Under the pieces are notes generated by a model. That model was not told the origin of the DNA. It did no database searches and saw nothing but the letters and a program-made list of their open reading frames with translations. From positions 403,788 to 467,787 of the forward strand of contig NZ_QKQS01000006.1 in NCBI RefSeq assembly GCF_003226555.1: a DNA stretch of 64,000 nt. Direction: 5' to 3'. This DNA is from Rhodopseudomonas palustris. GTDB taxonomy: Bacteria > Pseudomonadota > Alphaproteobacteria > Rhizobiales > Xanthobacteraceae. A program made the position numbers and the translations under genes. This document shows positions 1-8,519 of this stretch, one piece after another; the stretch's first letter is position 1, and the number at the start of each line of letters is the position of its first letter.

Positions 1-364
1 TGAACCGCTTGAACAGACCGGTGCGCCGTTCGGCGCCGACGGTGGCGGCGCGCTGGCGCAGCCACTCGTCGAAATGCTCGCGGTCGACCATGCCGACGAA
101 GCCGCCGTCGATCGGCATGTCGACCTCGACATTGCTGGGCGACACCATCCGCGCGGCGTTGATCTTGGCCACCAGCATGCTGTCGGGAATCGCGAAGTCC
201 TGGATCGCGCGCGGCGGAATCGCGCCGCCGCACGGCTTGATCCGGCCGGCGCGGTCGAGCAGCACCACGCGCTTGCCGGCGCGCGCCAGATCACACGCCG
301 CGGTGGCGCCGGCAGGGCCGCCGCCGACCACCACGACATCGTAAATTGCGGAGTTCTCGCTCAT
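1..364 (-). CDS. bchP: Geranylgeranyl reductase BchP (N-terminal part, runs off left edge)
   Basis: Reduces the geranylgeranyl tail of bacteriochlorophyll (or of the free diphosphate) to phytyl, the last step of the pathway. Only about the first 121 residues are in the window. They begin MSENSAIYDVVVVGGGPAGA, a dinucleotide-binding fold with GGGPAG at residues 14-19, followed by the PCGGAIPPRAIQDF segment typical of the BchP/ChlP group. The ATG is one base from the stop of the upstream transporter gene, so translation is probably coupled. It is the last visible gene of the ppsR-bchG-transporter-bchP chain. The flavoprotein class is certain and the BchP assignment is very likely from context. 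Confidence 0.93.
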   Translation of the reverse strand, partial: MSENSAIYDVVVVGGGPAGATAACDLARAGKRVVLLDRAGRIKPCGGAIPPRAIQDFAIPDSMLVAKINAARMVSPSNVEVDMPIDGGFVGMVDREHFDEWLRQRAATVGAERRTGLFKRF

Positions 365-365
365 T

Positions 366-1688
366 TCAACCTCCGGCTACTGCTGCGTTGGACAAATCGA
401 CGGCACGACGGTTCTGCGCGCGATGCACCCACACGGCCATCGCAGCCGAAACCAGGAACAGACCGGCTTCCGCGGCGAACACCGCCGCATAGGACAGCGC
501 CGGCGACGACAGGATCAGCCGCGCCAGATCGCTCGCCAGGGTGCCGATGAAGCCGCCGATCCCGAACGCGATCGCCTGCGCGGCGCCCCACAGCCCCATC
601 CGCACGCCTTCGCGATGCTCGCCGCCGGCGCCGACCAGTTCCATCATCGAGCCGATCGCCGCGACCGCATAGGCGCCGTTGGTGACGCCGAGCATGAACA
701 CGGTGGCGCGCAGCGGCCAGGACGGCCCGATCATCGCCGCCGACGACAGGCCGAGCAGCGCGATCGCCGAGGCGACGCAGCCGCCGATCGTCCACAATTG
801 CAGATTGCCGCGCGATTTCGGAAACAGCGCGCCGATCATCGGCACCATCGCCATCCCGATCAGCGTGCCGCCGTGCTGCACGCTGGACAGCTTGGTGGTC
901 TCGCCGGGCGTGAAGCCGAACACCGCGCCGGCGAACGGCTCCAGGATCAGGTCCTGGGCGCTGTAGGCCAGCATCGACACGAACACGAAGATCGCGAACC
1001 GCCGCGCCTGCGGCTCGTGCCAGACGTCGGCGAACGCCTTGCGGAACGATTCCTGCTGCGCCGCCGGCTTCGCCGGTGCGGCCGCAGCGGCGCGGCCTTC
1101 GACGCCCCAGACGCCGAGCAAGGTCAGCACCATCGCGATCAGCGACACGCCGCCCGAAACCGCGACCAGCCGCTGCGGCGAGAACGGATCGAGCAGATGC
1201 CCGGCGATCGCGGTGGTGACGATGAAGCCTGCGATCATCATCACCCAGACGATGGTGGCGGCTGCGGCGCGGCGCTTTTCATCGACCCGCTTGGCGAGCA
1301 GCACCAGCAGCGACGTGCCCGCGGCCCCGACGCCGCCGCCGATCAGGCAGAACGCCACGATCGCCAGCGCCGTGCCGGCCAGCGGCTGCACCGTCATCAG
1401 CGCGGTCGCGCGGGCGGCGAGAAACCCGCCGAGCGCCAGCACCGCCATGCCGCCGATGATCCATGGCGTGCGGCGGGCGCCGCGGTCCGAACCATGCCCC
1501 CAAGCCGGACGGAACACCTGCAGCGCGTAGTGAATCGCCACCAGCGCGCCGGGCAGCATCGCCGGCAGCGCCAGCTCCACCACCATCACCCGGTTCAGCG
1601 TCGAGGTGGTCAGCACCACGATGGCGCCGAGGCCGGTCTGCACCAGCCCCATCCGAACAATGCCGAGCCAGGACAGCGGACGCATCAT
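366..1688 (-). CDS. PucC/LhaA-family transporter (BCD family of the major facilitator superfamily)
   Basis: A polytopic inner-membrane protein of 440 residues related to PucC and LhaA, which assist light-harvesting complex assembly and may handle bacteriochlorophyll. The start begins MMRPLSWLGIVRMGLVQTGL and carries the family hallmark LNRVMVVELALPAMLPG near residue 35. The open frame extends further upstream, but that part overlaps bchG, and the ATG two bases after the bchG stop is the natural start. It lies between bchG and bchP, where other purple bacteria carry an equivalent gene (orf428/bch2). A second family member, pucC, lies at 43.2-44.6 kb. The exact substrate is unknown. Confidence 0.9.
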   Translation of the reverse strand: MMRPLSWLGIVRMGLVQTGLGAIVVLTTSTLNRVMVVELALPAMLPGALVAIHYALQVFRPAWGHGSDRGARRTPWIIGGMAVLALGGFLAARATALMTVQPLAGTALAIVAFCLIGGGVGAAGTSLLVLLAKRVDEKRRAAAATIVWVMMIAGFIVTTAIAGHLLDPFSPQRLVAVSGGVSLIAMVLTLLGVWGVEGRAAAAAPAKPAAQQESFRKAFADVWHEPQARRFAIFVFVSMLAYSAQDLILEPFAGAVFGFTPGETTKLSSVQHGGTLIGMAMVPMIGALFPKSRGNLQLWTIGGCVASAIALLGLSSAAMIGPSWPLRATVFMLGVTNGAYAVAAIGSMMELVGAGGEHREGVRMGLWGAAQAIAFGIGGFIGTLASDLARLILSSPALSYAAVFAAEAGLFLVSAAMAVWVHRAQNRRAVDLSNAAVAGG

Positions 1689-1690
1689 GA

Positions 1691-2584
1691 TCAGGCAGCT
1701 CCGAACGACGACACGGCGACGGCGCTGGCCATCATGCCGGAAACATACAGCGCGACACCGAGGCCCGAGAACCAGGTGGCGCGTTCGACCGGCGAGCGCA
1801 GAAACCGAACCATCAAGACGAGTTGGACGGCGAGCACGAAGCCGACGATGTCGGCCTGGATCGGCCGATCCCACGACAGCAGCAGCGCCACCACGATCAC
1901 CTGCGGGATCGCCATCACGGCACAGAGCACCCGCGCGGCGTTGTCGACGCCGAGCTTGACCGGCAGCGAACCGACGCCGGTCTTGATGTCGCCTTCGATC
2001 GACTTGAAGTCGTTGAGCGTCATGATGCCGTGCGCGCCGGCGCTGTACAGCAGCGCCAACGTCACGATCCACCACGGCGGCAGGCCGGCGAGCATCACGG
2101 CGGCGCCGGTGAACCAGGCGAAGCCCTCATAGGTGATGGCGCAGGCGGCGTTGCCGAGCCAGCCGTTCTGCTTCAGCCGGAACGGCGGCATCGAATACAT
2201 CCAGGCCAGCACCAGCCCGAGCGCCGCGGCGCCGAACACCCAGGCGCCGAGCAGGCTCGCCAGCAGCAGCGAAGCGGCCGTCCACAGGAACGACAGATAC
2301 AGTCCCCACCGCCCCGGAATCCGCCCGGACGGAATCGGACGGTTCGGCTCGTTGATGGCGTCGACGTCGCGATCGAACCAGTCGTTGACCACCTGGCTGG
2401 TGGCGACCAGCAGCGGACCGCACAGCACGATGCCGGCGATCACCTCCAGCCAGCGGCTCGAGACCGGCACGCCGGCGGAAACCACGCCGCAGGCGAACGC
2501 CCACATCGGCGGAAACCAGGTGATCGGGTGCAGCACCTCGAGCACCGCCGACGGCGCCGGACGCAACGCCACACTGTTACTCAT
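1691..2584 (-). CDS. bchG: Bacteriochlorophyll a synthase BchG
   Basis: Esterifies bacteriochlorophyllide a with geranylgeranyl or phytyl diphosphate. The 297-residue membrane protein is of the UbiA prenyltransferase family. The first Asp-rich diphosphate-binding motif, NDWFDRDVDAINEP, is at residues 67-80 and is followed by NRPIPSGR, diagnostic of chlorophyll synthases. Many hydrophobic helices follow. The start codon lies within the last bases of ppsR (8-base overlap) and the stop is two bases before the next gene, so this is one coupled unit. Length is normal for the family. Confidence 0.96.
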   Translation of the reverse strand: MSNSVALRPAPSAVLEVLHPITWFPPMWAFACGVVSAGVPVSSRWLEVIAGIVLCGPLLVATSQVVNDWFDRDVDAINEPNRPIPSGRIPGRWGLYLSFLWTAASLLLASLLGAWVFGAAALGLVLAWMYSMPPFRLKQNGWLGNAACAITYEGFAWFTGAAVMLAGLPPWWIVTLALLYSAGAHGIMTLNDFKSIEGDIKTGVGSLPVKLGVDNAARVLCAVMAIPQVIVVALLLSWDRPIQADIVGFVLAVQLVLMVRFLRSPVERATWFSGLGVALYVSGMMASAVAVSSFGAA

Positions 2585-4010
2585 CGACTCCGTCTCCTTC
2601 CGGCGCGTGTTCGGCCAGACCGTAGCGGCGCAGCTTGACGTACAGACTCTGCCGGCTCAATCCGAGCATATCGGCGGCCGAGGCGCGATTGTCTCCGGTC
2701 AGTTCCAGCGCCGCTTCGATCGACAGTTTCTCGATCACATCGGTGGTCTCGCGCACCAGATCGCGCAGCGGCACCCGGCCGATCAGTTCGGTGAGCTGCG
2801 CCACCGAGCGCGGCAGTTCCCGCTTCGACGTCGCCGCAGTGGTCAGCCGCTTCTCGACATTGCGGATCGCAAAGCCGAAGCAGGGTTTGTCTTCGACGTC
2901 CTTCAGCGCCACCGCCGAGACTTCGACCTCGGCAGCCGCACCGTACTCACCGCGCAGCACCGTGGCGAACAGCTTGATCGCGCCGCTTTGCCGCAGGTTG
3001 GCGAGCGCCACCGACAGGTCGACCCCGGTGCGGCCGAGCCAGCGATCGAGCAATTCGCCGCGCGCCTGCTCGGCGCTGCCGAGTTGCGCCATTTCCAGGA
3101 ACGCCAGATTGGCGCGCACGACGCGGCCGTCATATTGGGTGACCACCAGCGCATCGGCCGCCGATTCGAAATACTTGACCAGCAACGACGTGCCTTTGGC
3201 GTTGCCGATTTCAGGCGAGGCTCCGTGCGGCGCCAGCCGCACCAAGAACAGCGAGGCGTTCTCCTGACGGAACAGCGACGCCGACAATTCGCATTCCCGC
3301 TCGCCGTCGGCGAGCTTGATGCGGGCGCGGCCGTCACGGCCGCTGGAGCGCACCTCGGCGAACAGGCTCAGAACGGTCTGCTGATCGGCGCCGCTGACGA
3401 AACCGAGCACGGGCGCATTCAAAGCTTGCGGTGCGCTGGTGTCGAACAGCGCGAGCGTCGCCGGATTGGCGTCCACGATCAGTTCACTGGTCGCATCCAC
3501 GATCATCACTGCTTCCGACGACACCTGGAACAGCAGCCGGTATCGCGTCTCGGCGTGCCGCAGCCGGATGTAGTCACGTTCCATCGATTGCTGGGCGTTG
3601 ATTAGCCTCTGTTGCATGGTCGCGAGTTGACGCAGATCACGACCGACCACCAGCAGGCGATCCTCTCGCCCGAAATTGATCGCCGAATACAGCACCGGAA
3701 TGTCATCGCCGTTCAGCGAGGGGTGGTTGACCTGGCGCCAGACCGGCACATCGCGCAACGTGGCGTCGAGCAACAACTCGCGAATCTTCGGCTGAGTGTC
3801 GGAGGTGACGATGTCGACCAGTCGCGACCCGAGCCAACGGCCCTGGCGATCGAGTTCATGCGCCAGTTCGTCTTTGTTGAACGCCGTGTCTCGGATCATG
3901 CCCTGCTGATCGATCACCAGCGCGACATCGGTCGCGGCAGCGATCAGTTTCGCAGCGGCCTGGGCCCCGAGATCCCCCAGCGACTCCTTCGGAGATTTGA
4001 ACACTTGCAC
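2577..4010 (-). CDS. ppsR: PpsR/CrtJ-type photosynthesis gene repressor
   Basis: Transcriptional repressor of photosynthesis genes under aerobic or light conditions, binding TGT-N12-ACA. It has 477 residues: an N-terminal region, PAS-like domains across roughly residues 20-400 with a helical linker near 130-155, and a C-terminal Fis-type helix-turn-helix ending in DMLGLSRQSLYVKLRRYGL. The translated start is a GTG with GGAGG about 13 bases upstream. The HTH position where R. sphaeroides PpsR/CrtJ carries a redox cysteine appears to be Ser430 here (KLSIEAALEL); only two cysteines were noticed, in ERECELS and DKPCFGF. This resembles the redox-insensitive PpsR2 type of Rps. palustris, but the subtype is inferred. 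Matching boxes occur at several promoters in the window. Confidence 0.93.
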   Translation of the reverse strand: MQVFKSPKESLGDLGAQAAAKLIAAATDVALVIDQQGMIRDTAFNKDELAHELDRQGRWLGSRLVDIVTSDTQPKIRELLLDATLRDVPVWRQVNHPSLNGDDIPVLYSAINFGREDRLLVVGRDLRQLATMQQRLINAQQSMERDYIRLRHAETRYRLLFQVSSEAVMIVDATSELIVDANPATLALFDTSAPQALNAPVLGFVSGADQQTVLSLFAEVRSSGRDGRARIKLADGERECELSASLFRQENASLFLVRLAPHGASPEIGNAKGTSLLVKYFESAADALVVTQYDGRVVRANLAFLEMAQLGSAEQARGELLDRWLGRTGVDLSVALANLRQSGAIKLFATVLRGEYGAAAEVEVSAVALKDVEDKPCFGFAIRNVEKRLTTAATSKRELPRSVAQLTELIGRVPLRDLVRETTDVIEKLSIEAALELTGDNRASAADMLGLSRQSLYVKLRRYGLAEHAPEGDGVDE

Positions 4011-4224
4011 CAGGGCAAATATCCTCCAGCGAGAACTCGTCCTCCACTCCGACGTCCTGCGACTTGACAGGTCGAGCCCTGTTGCTGTCGCGGTCTTTTA
4101 GGCTTTCTGTCGGCCTCTCAGGCGGAGATGAGGCGCTTCGTTTACAGCAGGTCGCTTCCCTCGTCACCAGCTTGCGGTACAAAACCACCACCGATCGACG
4201 ACTTCTCGGAAGCTGAAAGCAGCA

Positions 4225-4262
4225 GCGCGCGCCTGATCGGATTTATACCATCAGGCGCGCGC
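4225..4262 (-). terminator. Strong hairpin after pufM
   Basis: A perfect 13-bp inverted repeat (GCGCGCGCCTGAT and its complement) with a 12-base loop lies about 30 bases after the pufM stop. The sequence beyond it lacks a clean U-run, so it may act as a 3-prime mRNA stabiliser as well as, or instead of, a terminator. It separates the puf operon from ppsR. The remainder of the 4011-4293 gap holds the ppsR leader and shows no other recognisable element. Confidence 0.65.
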
Positions 4263-4293
4263 ATCATTCGCTCAGATAGACGTGCGGTTGTGC

Positions 4294-5217
4294 TTACCGC
4301 GGCGGCGCCAGACCGTGCTTCACGCCCCAATCGAACCAGTTGTCGACGACCGGACCGGTCAGGATGATGCCGATGGCACCGGTCAGCGGGCAGAGCACAG
4401 CGAACCACCAAGCCCAACGATGGATCGATTCGGCCGTGGCGTTGAAGCCCATCGTCCAGCGCCAGAACAGAGCAGCGCGTTCAAGTGCGGTACCGCGGTC
4501 CAGCATCTGCTCGATTTCGCGCTCGCCACCGTAGCGGCTCACGGCCAGGATGGTCGCACCGTGCATGGCGAACAGCAGGGCCGAGCCATACAGGAAGGCG
4601 ATCGAGAGACAGTGGAAGGGGTTGTAGTACAGGTTGCCGTACTTGATCGAGAAGTTGTTGGTCCAGTCGAGGTGCGGGAAGATGCCGAACGGCGGCGCCT
4701 CGCTCCAGGTCCCCATCAACAGCGGCTGAATGAAGCCGAGCGACAGGTAGAGTAGGATCGCCGAGGCGAACGCCCACGACACGTGGGTGCCCATGCCGAG
4801 CGCCCGCGACCGCCGATAGGTGCGAACCCACCACAGCATGATCGAGACAGTCAGGAAGAAGCCTGCCATCAACCACCAGCCGCCTTCCTTGAGCGGCGGA
4901 ATGGTCAGGCCGTATTCCGGCTTCGGCGGCTCGAGCGCCAGCCAGCAGAACTGGCGCAGGAATTCGATCGGGCTCCAGTCCACCGACGCCAGCATGTTGA
5001 GGCCGATGATCTCGATCGCGACGAAACCGCACAGCAACGAACAGACACCGGTAAACCCGAGATAGACAGGACCGACCTGCGCGTCGCCGATTTTGCCGAG
5101 CCAGTAGTTGAACGTCGTCTGGGTCTCGCGAGGAGAGCTGCCGGGACGTAGCGGCACCCCCGCATAGGCAGGTCCTTCAACCTGGACCTGCGTAAAGATG
5201 TTCTGGTATTGGGCCAT
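4294..5217 (-). CDS. pufM: Photosynthetic reaction centre M subunit
   Basis: M polypeptide of the type II (quinone) reaction centre in the intracytoplasmic membrane, with five transmembrane helices. The 307-residue sequence begins [20 protein letters not shown] and has the helix D segment [22 protein letters not shown], carrying the special-pair and non-haem iron histidines, plus the [14 protein letters not shown] tail. Residue 44 of the mature chain is Asp ([10 protein letters not shown]), whereas R. sphaeroides has Asn there. It is the last gene of pufBALM; no pufC or pufX follows before the hairpin and ppsR. It starts 27 bases after pufL. Confidence 0.98.
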   Translation of the reverse strand: MAQYQNIFTQVQVEGPAYAGVPLRPGSSPRETQTTFNYWLGKIGDAQVGPVYLGFTGVCSLLCGFVAIEIIGLNMLASVDWSPIEFLRQFCWLALEPPKPEYGLTIPPLKEGGWWLMAGFFLTVSIMLWWVRTYRRSRALGMGTHVSWAFASAILLYLSLGFIQPLLMGTWSEAPPFGIFPHLDWTNNFSIKYGNLYYNPFHCLSIAFLYGSALLFAMHGATILAVSRYGGEREIEQMLDRGTALERAALFWRWTMGFNATAESIHRWAWWFAVLCPLTGAIGIILTGPVVDNWFDWGVKHGLAPPR

Positions 5218-5244
5218 GACAAGACTCTCTTGTGACCGGTTGAA

Positions 5245-6078
5245 TTACGGATTCCAGATCGGCAGGTTGCGCCACCAATTCCACCAATCGGGCCACGAAC
5301 CACCTTCCGCCAGCACCGGACCGCTGAGGATCATGCAGACCGCGCTGAAGAACACCGCAGACAACGCCAGGAACAGACCGAGGCGGTGAATGCCGATGGT
5401 ACCAATCGAGTAGCCGACGAGATCACGGAACACGGTGTTTTCATGTTCCGGAGACTTCACGGGTTCGCCACGGTCGGGATTGAGCGCCGACAGCACCAAG
5501 CCGCCGTGCAGCGCGAGCGCCAGACAGGTGGTGAAGAAGAACGTGATCGCGATCATGTGCGCGGGATTGTAGTGGAACTGGCCGTAGGCGTAGCCGGTGT
5601 TCGACACCCAATCGAGATGCGTGAAGATGCCGTAGGGGAAGCCGTAGCTCCAGGAGCCCATCAGAACCGGACGGATCACCACCAGCGTGACGTAAGCGAA
5701 GATAGCAAAGCTGAAGGCGAACGGAACGTGGAAGCCAATGCCGAGCTTGCGGCAGATTTCGACCTCACGCAGCGCCCAGGTGACGAACGCGCCGGTCGCG
5801 CAGATGCTCACCCACTGCCAAATGCCGCCCTCGGCGAGCGGCGCGAATCCCAGACCGTACTTCACGTCCGGCGGGTTGACGCTGATCTGCCAGAGATTCC
5901 AAGTGGGGCCGAGCGCGGTATTCCACGCGATCAGCGCAATGCCGATCAGCGAGAAGAACACGGTCATGACCCCGAAGATCCCAACGTAGAACGGGCCAAC
6001 CCAAAAATCGAACAGGTCGCCCCCGATTAGCGTTCCGCCACGAACGCGGTATTTTTTCTCAAAGCTGAGCATTGCCAT
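5245..6078 (-). CDS. pufL: Photosynthetic reaction centre L subunit
   Basis: L polypeptide of the type II reaction centre (277 residues, five transmembrane helices). In mature numbering (initiator Met removed) the expected ligands are all present: His153, special-pair His173, iron ligands His190 and His230. In the QB proton path, Glu212 is kept and position 213 is Asn, as in Blastochloris viridis, rather than the Asp of R. sphaeroides. The start [20 protein letters not shown] is standard and is preceded by GGAGGAACG. It lies between pufA, from which a stem-loop separates it, and pufM. Confidence 0.98.
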   Translation of the reverse strand: MAMLSFEKKYRVRGGTLIGGDLFDFWVGPFYVGIFGVMTVFFSLIGIALIAWNTALGPTWNLWQISVNPPDVKYGLGFAPLAEGGIWQWVSICATGAFVTWALREVEICRKLGIGFHVPFAFSFAIFAYVTLVVIRPVLMGSWSYGFPYGIFTHLDWVSNTGYAYGQFHYNPAHMIAITFFFTTCLALALHGGLVLSALNPDRGEPVKSPEHENTVFRDLVGYSIGTIGIHRLGLFLALSAVFFSAVCMILSGPVLAEGGSWPDWWNWWRNLPIWNP

Positions 6079-6141
6079 CGATCGTTCCTCCGCGTGCGAG
6101 CCAGGGAAAATCCATCGTCGTCGTCCAGTCCATGTCGCTTC

Positions 6142-6190
6142 CCGGAAGGGTGTGGGCCCGGCAGATCGGTCCGTTTCCCAGCCCTTCCGG
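6142..6190 (-). promoter_or_regulatory. pufA-pufL intercistronic stem-loop
   Basis: Arms CCGGAAGGG (6142-6150) and CCCTTCCGG (6182-6190) pair perfectly, with an inner GGG/CCC that can extend the stem. A hairpin at this position is known in other puf operons: it shields the upstream pufBA segment from 3-prime decay and so gives excess LH1 over reaction-centre protein. The structure is seen directly; the function is by analogy. Confidence 0.7.
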
Positions 6191-6209
6191 CAAGCAGTGA
6201 GTCACGCCA

Positions 6210-6401
6210 TTAGACCGGCATGCTCGGCGGAGTGAACGGCAGCGAGATCGACGCCGCCTTCGCCGCACGCGGACCATCGAGCCAGTTGAACCGGCTGGTG
6301 CTCAGCAGGATGAAGTGGATGATGATGGCCAGGCCGAACAGGAACACGAACAGCAGGACCAGCGCGCGACGCGGATCAAACAGAAGCCAAATTCGCCACA
6401 T
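6210..6401 (-). CDS. pufA: Light-harvesting 1 alpha polypeptide
   Basis: Core antenna alpha subunit, 63 residues, with one transmembrane helix around residues 12-35 and His29 ([11 protein letters not shown]) as bacteriochlorophyll ligand. The N-terminal [14 protein letters not shown] is the classic LH1-alpha cytoplasmic segment. It follows pufB by 15 bases with a GGGGAGACG ribosome-binding site. The tail [12 protein letters not shown] lies on the periplasmic side. Confidence 0.97.
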   Translation of the reverse strand: MWRIWLLFDPRRALVLLFVFLFGLAIIIHFILLSTSRFNWLDGPRAAKAASISLPFTPPSMPV

Positions 6402-6416
6402 AGTAGTCGTCTCCCC

Positions 6417-6614
6417 TTAGCACAGGAACGAGGTCAGTTGATGAACGCTGTCCATCGCGTAGCCGGTCGCTTTGGGCAGCCACGGACGCCACATCCAGGC
6501 GAGGATGTGAGCGACAACCGCAACGACGATGAAGAGGAAGAAGCTGGTCACGAAGATCGAGTGGAATTCCTTGGCTTCCGCTTCGGAAAGTCCCGAGATG
6601 GAACCGTCACTCAT
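6417..6614 (-). CDS. pufB: Light-harvesting 1 beta polypeptide
   Basis: Core antenna beta subunit, 65 residues from [18 protein letters not shown]. The frame is open further upstream, but this ATG has an ideal AGGAGGTGA ribosome-binding site five bases away. His36 in [15 protein letters not shown] is the bacteriochlorophyll ligand and His18 is the conserved cytoplasmic histidine. After the usual WRPWLP ending there is an extra tail of about 18 residues ([18 protein letters not shown]), longer than in many LH1-beta chains. First gene of pufBALM. Confidence 0.95.
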   Translation of the reverse strand: MSDGSISGLSEAEAKEFHSIFVTSFFLFIVVAVVAHILAWMWRPWLPKATGYAMDSVHQLTSFLC

Positions 6615-6683
6615 TTGGTCACCTCCTAGTGATGGCCTTTCGGCCGACACGCCGCCCGAGCGAGGGCGGCTACGATTGCCGTA

Positions 6684-6728
6684 TCGTTTCCGAAACGACA
6701 GCGATTTACCGTTTCGTCTCCAAAACGG
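6684..6728. promoter_or_regulatory. Paired inverted repeats upstream of pufB
   Basis: In the 154-base gap between pufQ and pufB, TCGTTTC-C-GAAACGA (6684-6698) forms a 7-bp-arm palindrome. It is followed by CCGTTT-N8-AAACGG (6709-6728). The two share the CGTTTC/GAAACG core. They could be operators for a redox or light regulator, or RNA hairpins at a processing site of the pufQ-pufBALM transcript. No TGT-N12-ACA box was found here. Confidence 0.4.
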
Positions 6729-6768
6729 CAGCCTTCCGTCCGGCGGAGGCCGGACGAAATCTCTCGAA

Positions 6769-6993
6769 TTACATCCCCATGAACGACGAGGTCACCAGAA
6801 CGCTCGCTGCGTTGTGCGCCTCGCTGAACACCGATTCCTGCTGTCCGGACTTCTTGCGCCAAGGCATCGCCCGCGTGACGATCGCCCGGGTCAAGAACAA
6901 CACGTAGCAAGCACCGAACATCGCGCGGCACTCGAACGCGGCACTATCCGGAAGAACCCTCGAGCGACGGCCGGTGTGGACATAGTCGGACAT
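6769..6993 (-). CDS. pufQ: PufQ-like small protein
   Basis: 74 residues starting [20 protein letters not shown], with one hydrophobic stretch ([21 protein letters not shown]). The size, the MSD... start and above all the position between bchZ and pufB are those of PufQ, which promotes bacteriochlorophyll flow into complexes in Rhodobacter. A good ribosome-binding site (GTGAGGAGAT) precedes the ATG. Sequence identity to known PufQ could not be tested; the call rests mainly on synteny and size. Confidence 0.72.
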   Translation of the reverse strand: MSDYVHTGRRSRVLPDSAAFECRAMFGACYVLFLTRAIVTRAMPWRKKSGQQESVFSEAHNAASVLVTSSFMGM

Positions 6994-7070
6994 CGATCAT
7001 CTCCTCACTCTTGGATTGCTCATATTTGGTCGCGACATTGTGAAGCGCATTGTTCTAGCTCAAATCATCG

Positions 7071-8519
7071 TTACGCAGATTGACCGTCGAGCAGCGCAGC
7101 ACGGGCTTTACTGACGAATTCGGTCGTGACTTTTTCTTGCCCGGCACGGCGCGCGCTGTTTTCAGCGGCGTCACGCAGACGTTTTGCAGCCGAAATCCGC
7201 ACCAACACCGGATGCGCTTCGAGCACTTCGTCGAGCAGCGCCTTCGCCTCGTCGCTCCACAACAATTCTTCATGCCGGCGCGCGGGCGTCGGATCGACGC
7301 GATCGAGATCGCTGCCGAGTGGAAGGATGTTGAAAAGCGCGTCGAACAGCGCGTTGCAGACTTCCTGCACCAGGTAAGTGGCGCCGGAGTAACCCATGAA
7401 AGGTGTGCCGGTGTGACGGCGGATCACCGCGCCGGGGAACGACGCCGGAATGTACACGGCGCGACCGCCGGTCTCGGCCAAGTACATTCTTTCGTTGTAG
7501 CTGCCGAACAGAATCAGTGGCGGCGTCTGGCGAATCGCCGCGCGCACCGCCTCGTTGTCGGTCTTCTTGCCGACGCGGCGCGAGATCGCGAAGCTGCACG
7601 GCAGCCCCATCTCGTCCTCGAGGAAATGCCGTACGCCGCGGGCATATGTATCGGTGGCGACCACCGCGAAGCTGGCGGTCCCGAAGAAGTCCTGGGTCAC
7701 CGACCGCCACAGATCCCACAGCGGCTTGATGGTGGTGTTCTTCTCGCGCTCGATGAACGGCTCGGGGTCGAGCCCGGTGAGCTCGCCGAGCTTGCGGAGG
7801 AAGCGCGTCGTCGAATGCAGCCCGATCGGCGCCTGCAAATACGGGCGCTCCAGCGATTCGCACAGCAGCCGGCCAAATTCGCGATACATGCAGACGTTGA
7901 CGTCGGCGTTCACCAATTTCGGAATGTCCGACAGGTGCGTGCCGAGCGGAAACACCATGTTGACTTCGGCGCCGATGCCTTCGATCAGGCGGCGGATCTC
8001 GGCGAGATCGGACGGCATGTTGAAGGTGCCGTAGATCGGGCCGATGATGTTGACCCGCGGCTTGTCGCCATCCTTGCGCTTGCGCTCGGGAATCTTCTTC
8101 GGGCCGTATTCTTTCCACAGCCACGAGATCGCGCGGTCGGCGCTCTGCCACTGATCCTCGTCGATGGTACGCGGCAAGAAGCGCTTGATGCCGGTGCCTT
8201 CCGGGGTGACGCCGCCGCCGATCATCTCGGCGATCGAGCCGGTGACGACGACTGCCGGCAGATAGGGATCGAGGGCCTTGTGGGCGCGGTGCATCGCGCC
8301 TTCGGTGCCGAGCTTGCCGAGCTCTTCTTCGCCGAGGCCGGTGACGACGATCGGCAATTCGTGCGGCGGCAGCGCATCGGTGTAGTGCAGCACCGAGGTC
8401 ACCGGCAGGTTTTCGCAACCGACCGGACCGTCGATGATCACCTGCAGGCCCTTCACCGCGGTGAAGGCGTAAACGGCGCCCCAATAGCCGCCGGCGCGAT
8501 CATGATCGAGGACGAGCAT
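7071..8519 (-). CDS. bchZ: Chlorophyllide a reductase subunit BchZ
   Basis: One half of the NifDK-like catalytic component of chlorophyllide a reductase, which reduces ring B to give the bacteriochlorin. 482 residues from [20 protein letters not shown], with the [12 protein letters not shown] segment holding a cluster cysteine near residue 36. The open frame continues upstream through bchY, but the start is fixed by the ATG overlapping the bchY stop (TGATG). It completes bchC-bchX-bchY-bchZ and is followed by pufQ. Confidence 0.97.
   Translation of the reverse strand: MLVLDHDRAGGYWGAVYAFTAVKGLQVIIDGPVGCENLPVTSVLHYTDALPPHELPIVVTGLGEEELGKLGTEGAMHRAHKALDPYLPAVVVTGSIAEMIGGGVTPEGTGIKRFLPRTIDEDQWQSADRAISWLWKEYGPKKIPERKRKDGDKPRVNIIGPIYGTFNMPSDLAEIRRLIEGIGAEVNMVFPLGTHLSDIPKLVNADVNVCMYREFGRLLCESLERPYLQAPIGLHSTTRFLRKLGELTGLDPEPFIEREKNTTIKPLWDLWRSVTQDFFGTASFAVVATDTYARGVRHFLEDEMGLPCSFAISRRVGKKTDNEAVRAAIRQTPPLILFGSYNERMYLAETGGRAVYIPASFPGAVIRRHTGTPFMGYSGATYLVQEVCNALFDALFNILPLGSDLDRVDPTPARRHEELLWSDEAKALLDEVLEAHPVLVRISAAKRLRDAAENSARRAGQEKVTTEFVSKARAALLDGQSA

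Noticed and set aside
423..2132. Long plus-strand open frame (569 codons) opposite the transporter and bchG genes
   Set aside because: Arg/His/Gln-rich composition with no family features; it is the antisense shadow of GC-rich genes with clear families on the other strand. Many similar frames elsewhere were discarded for the same reason.
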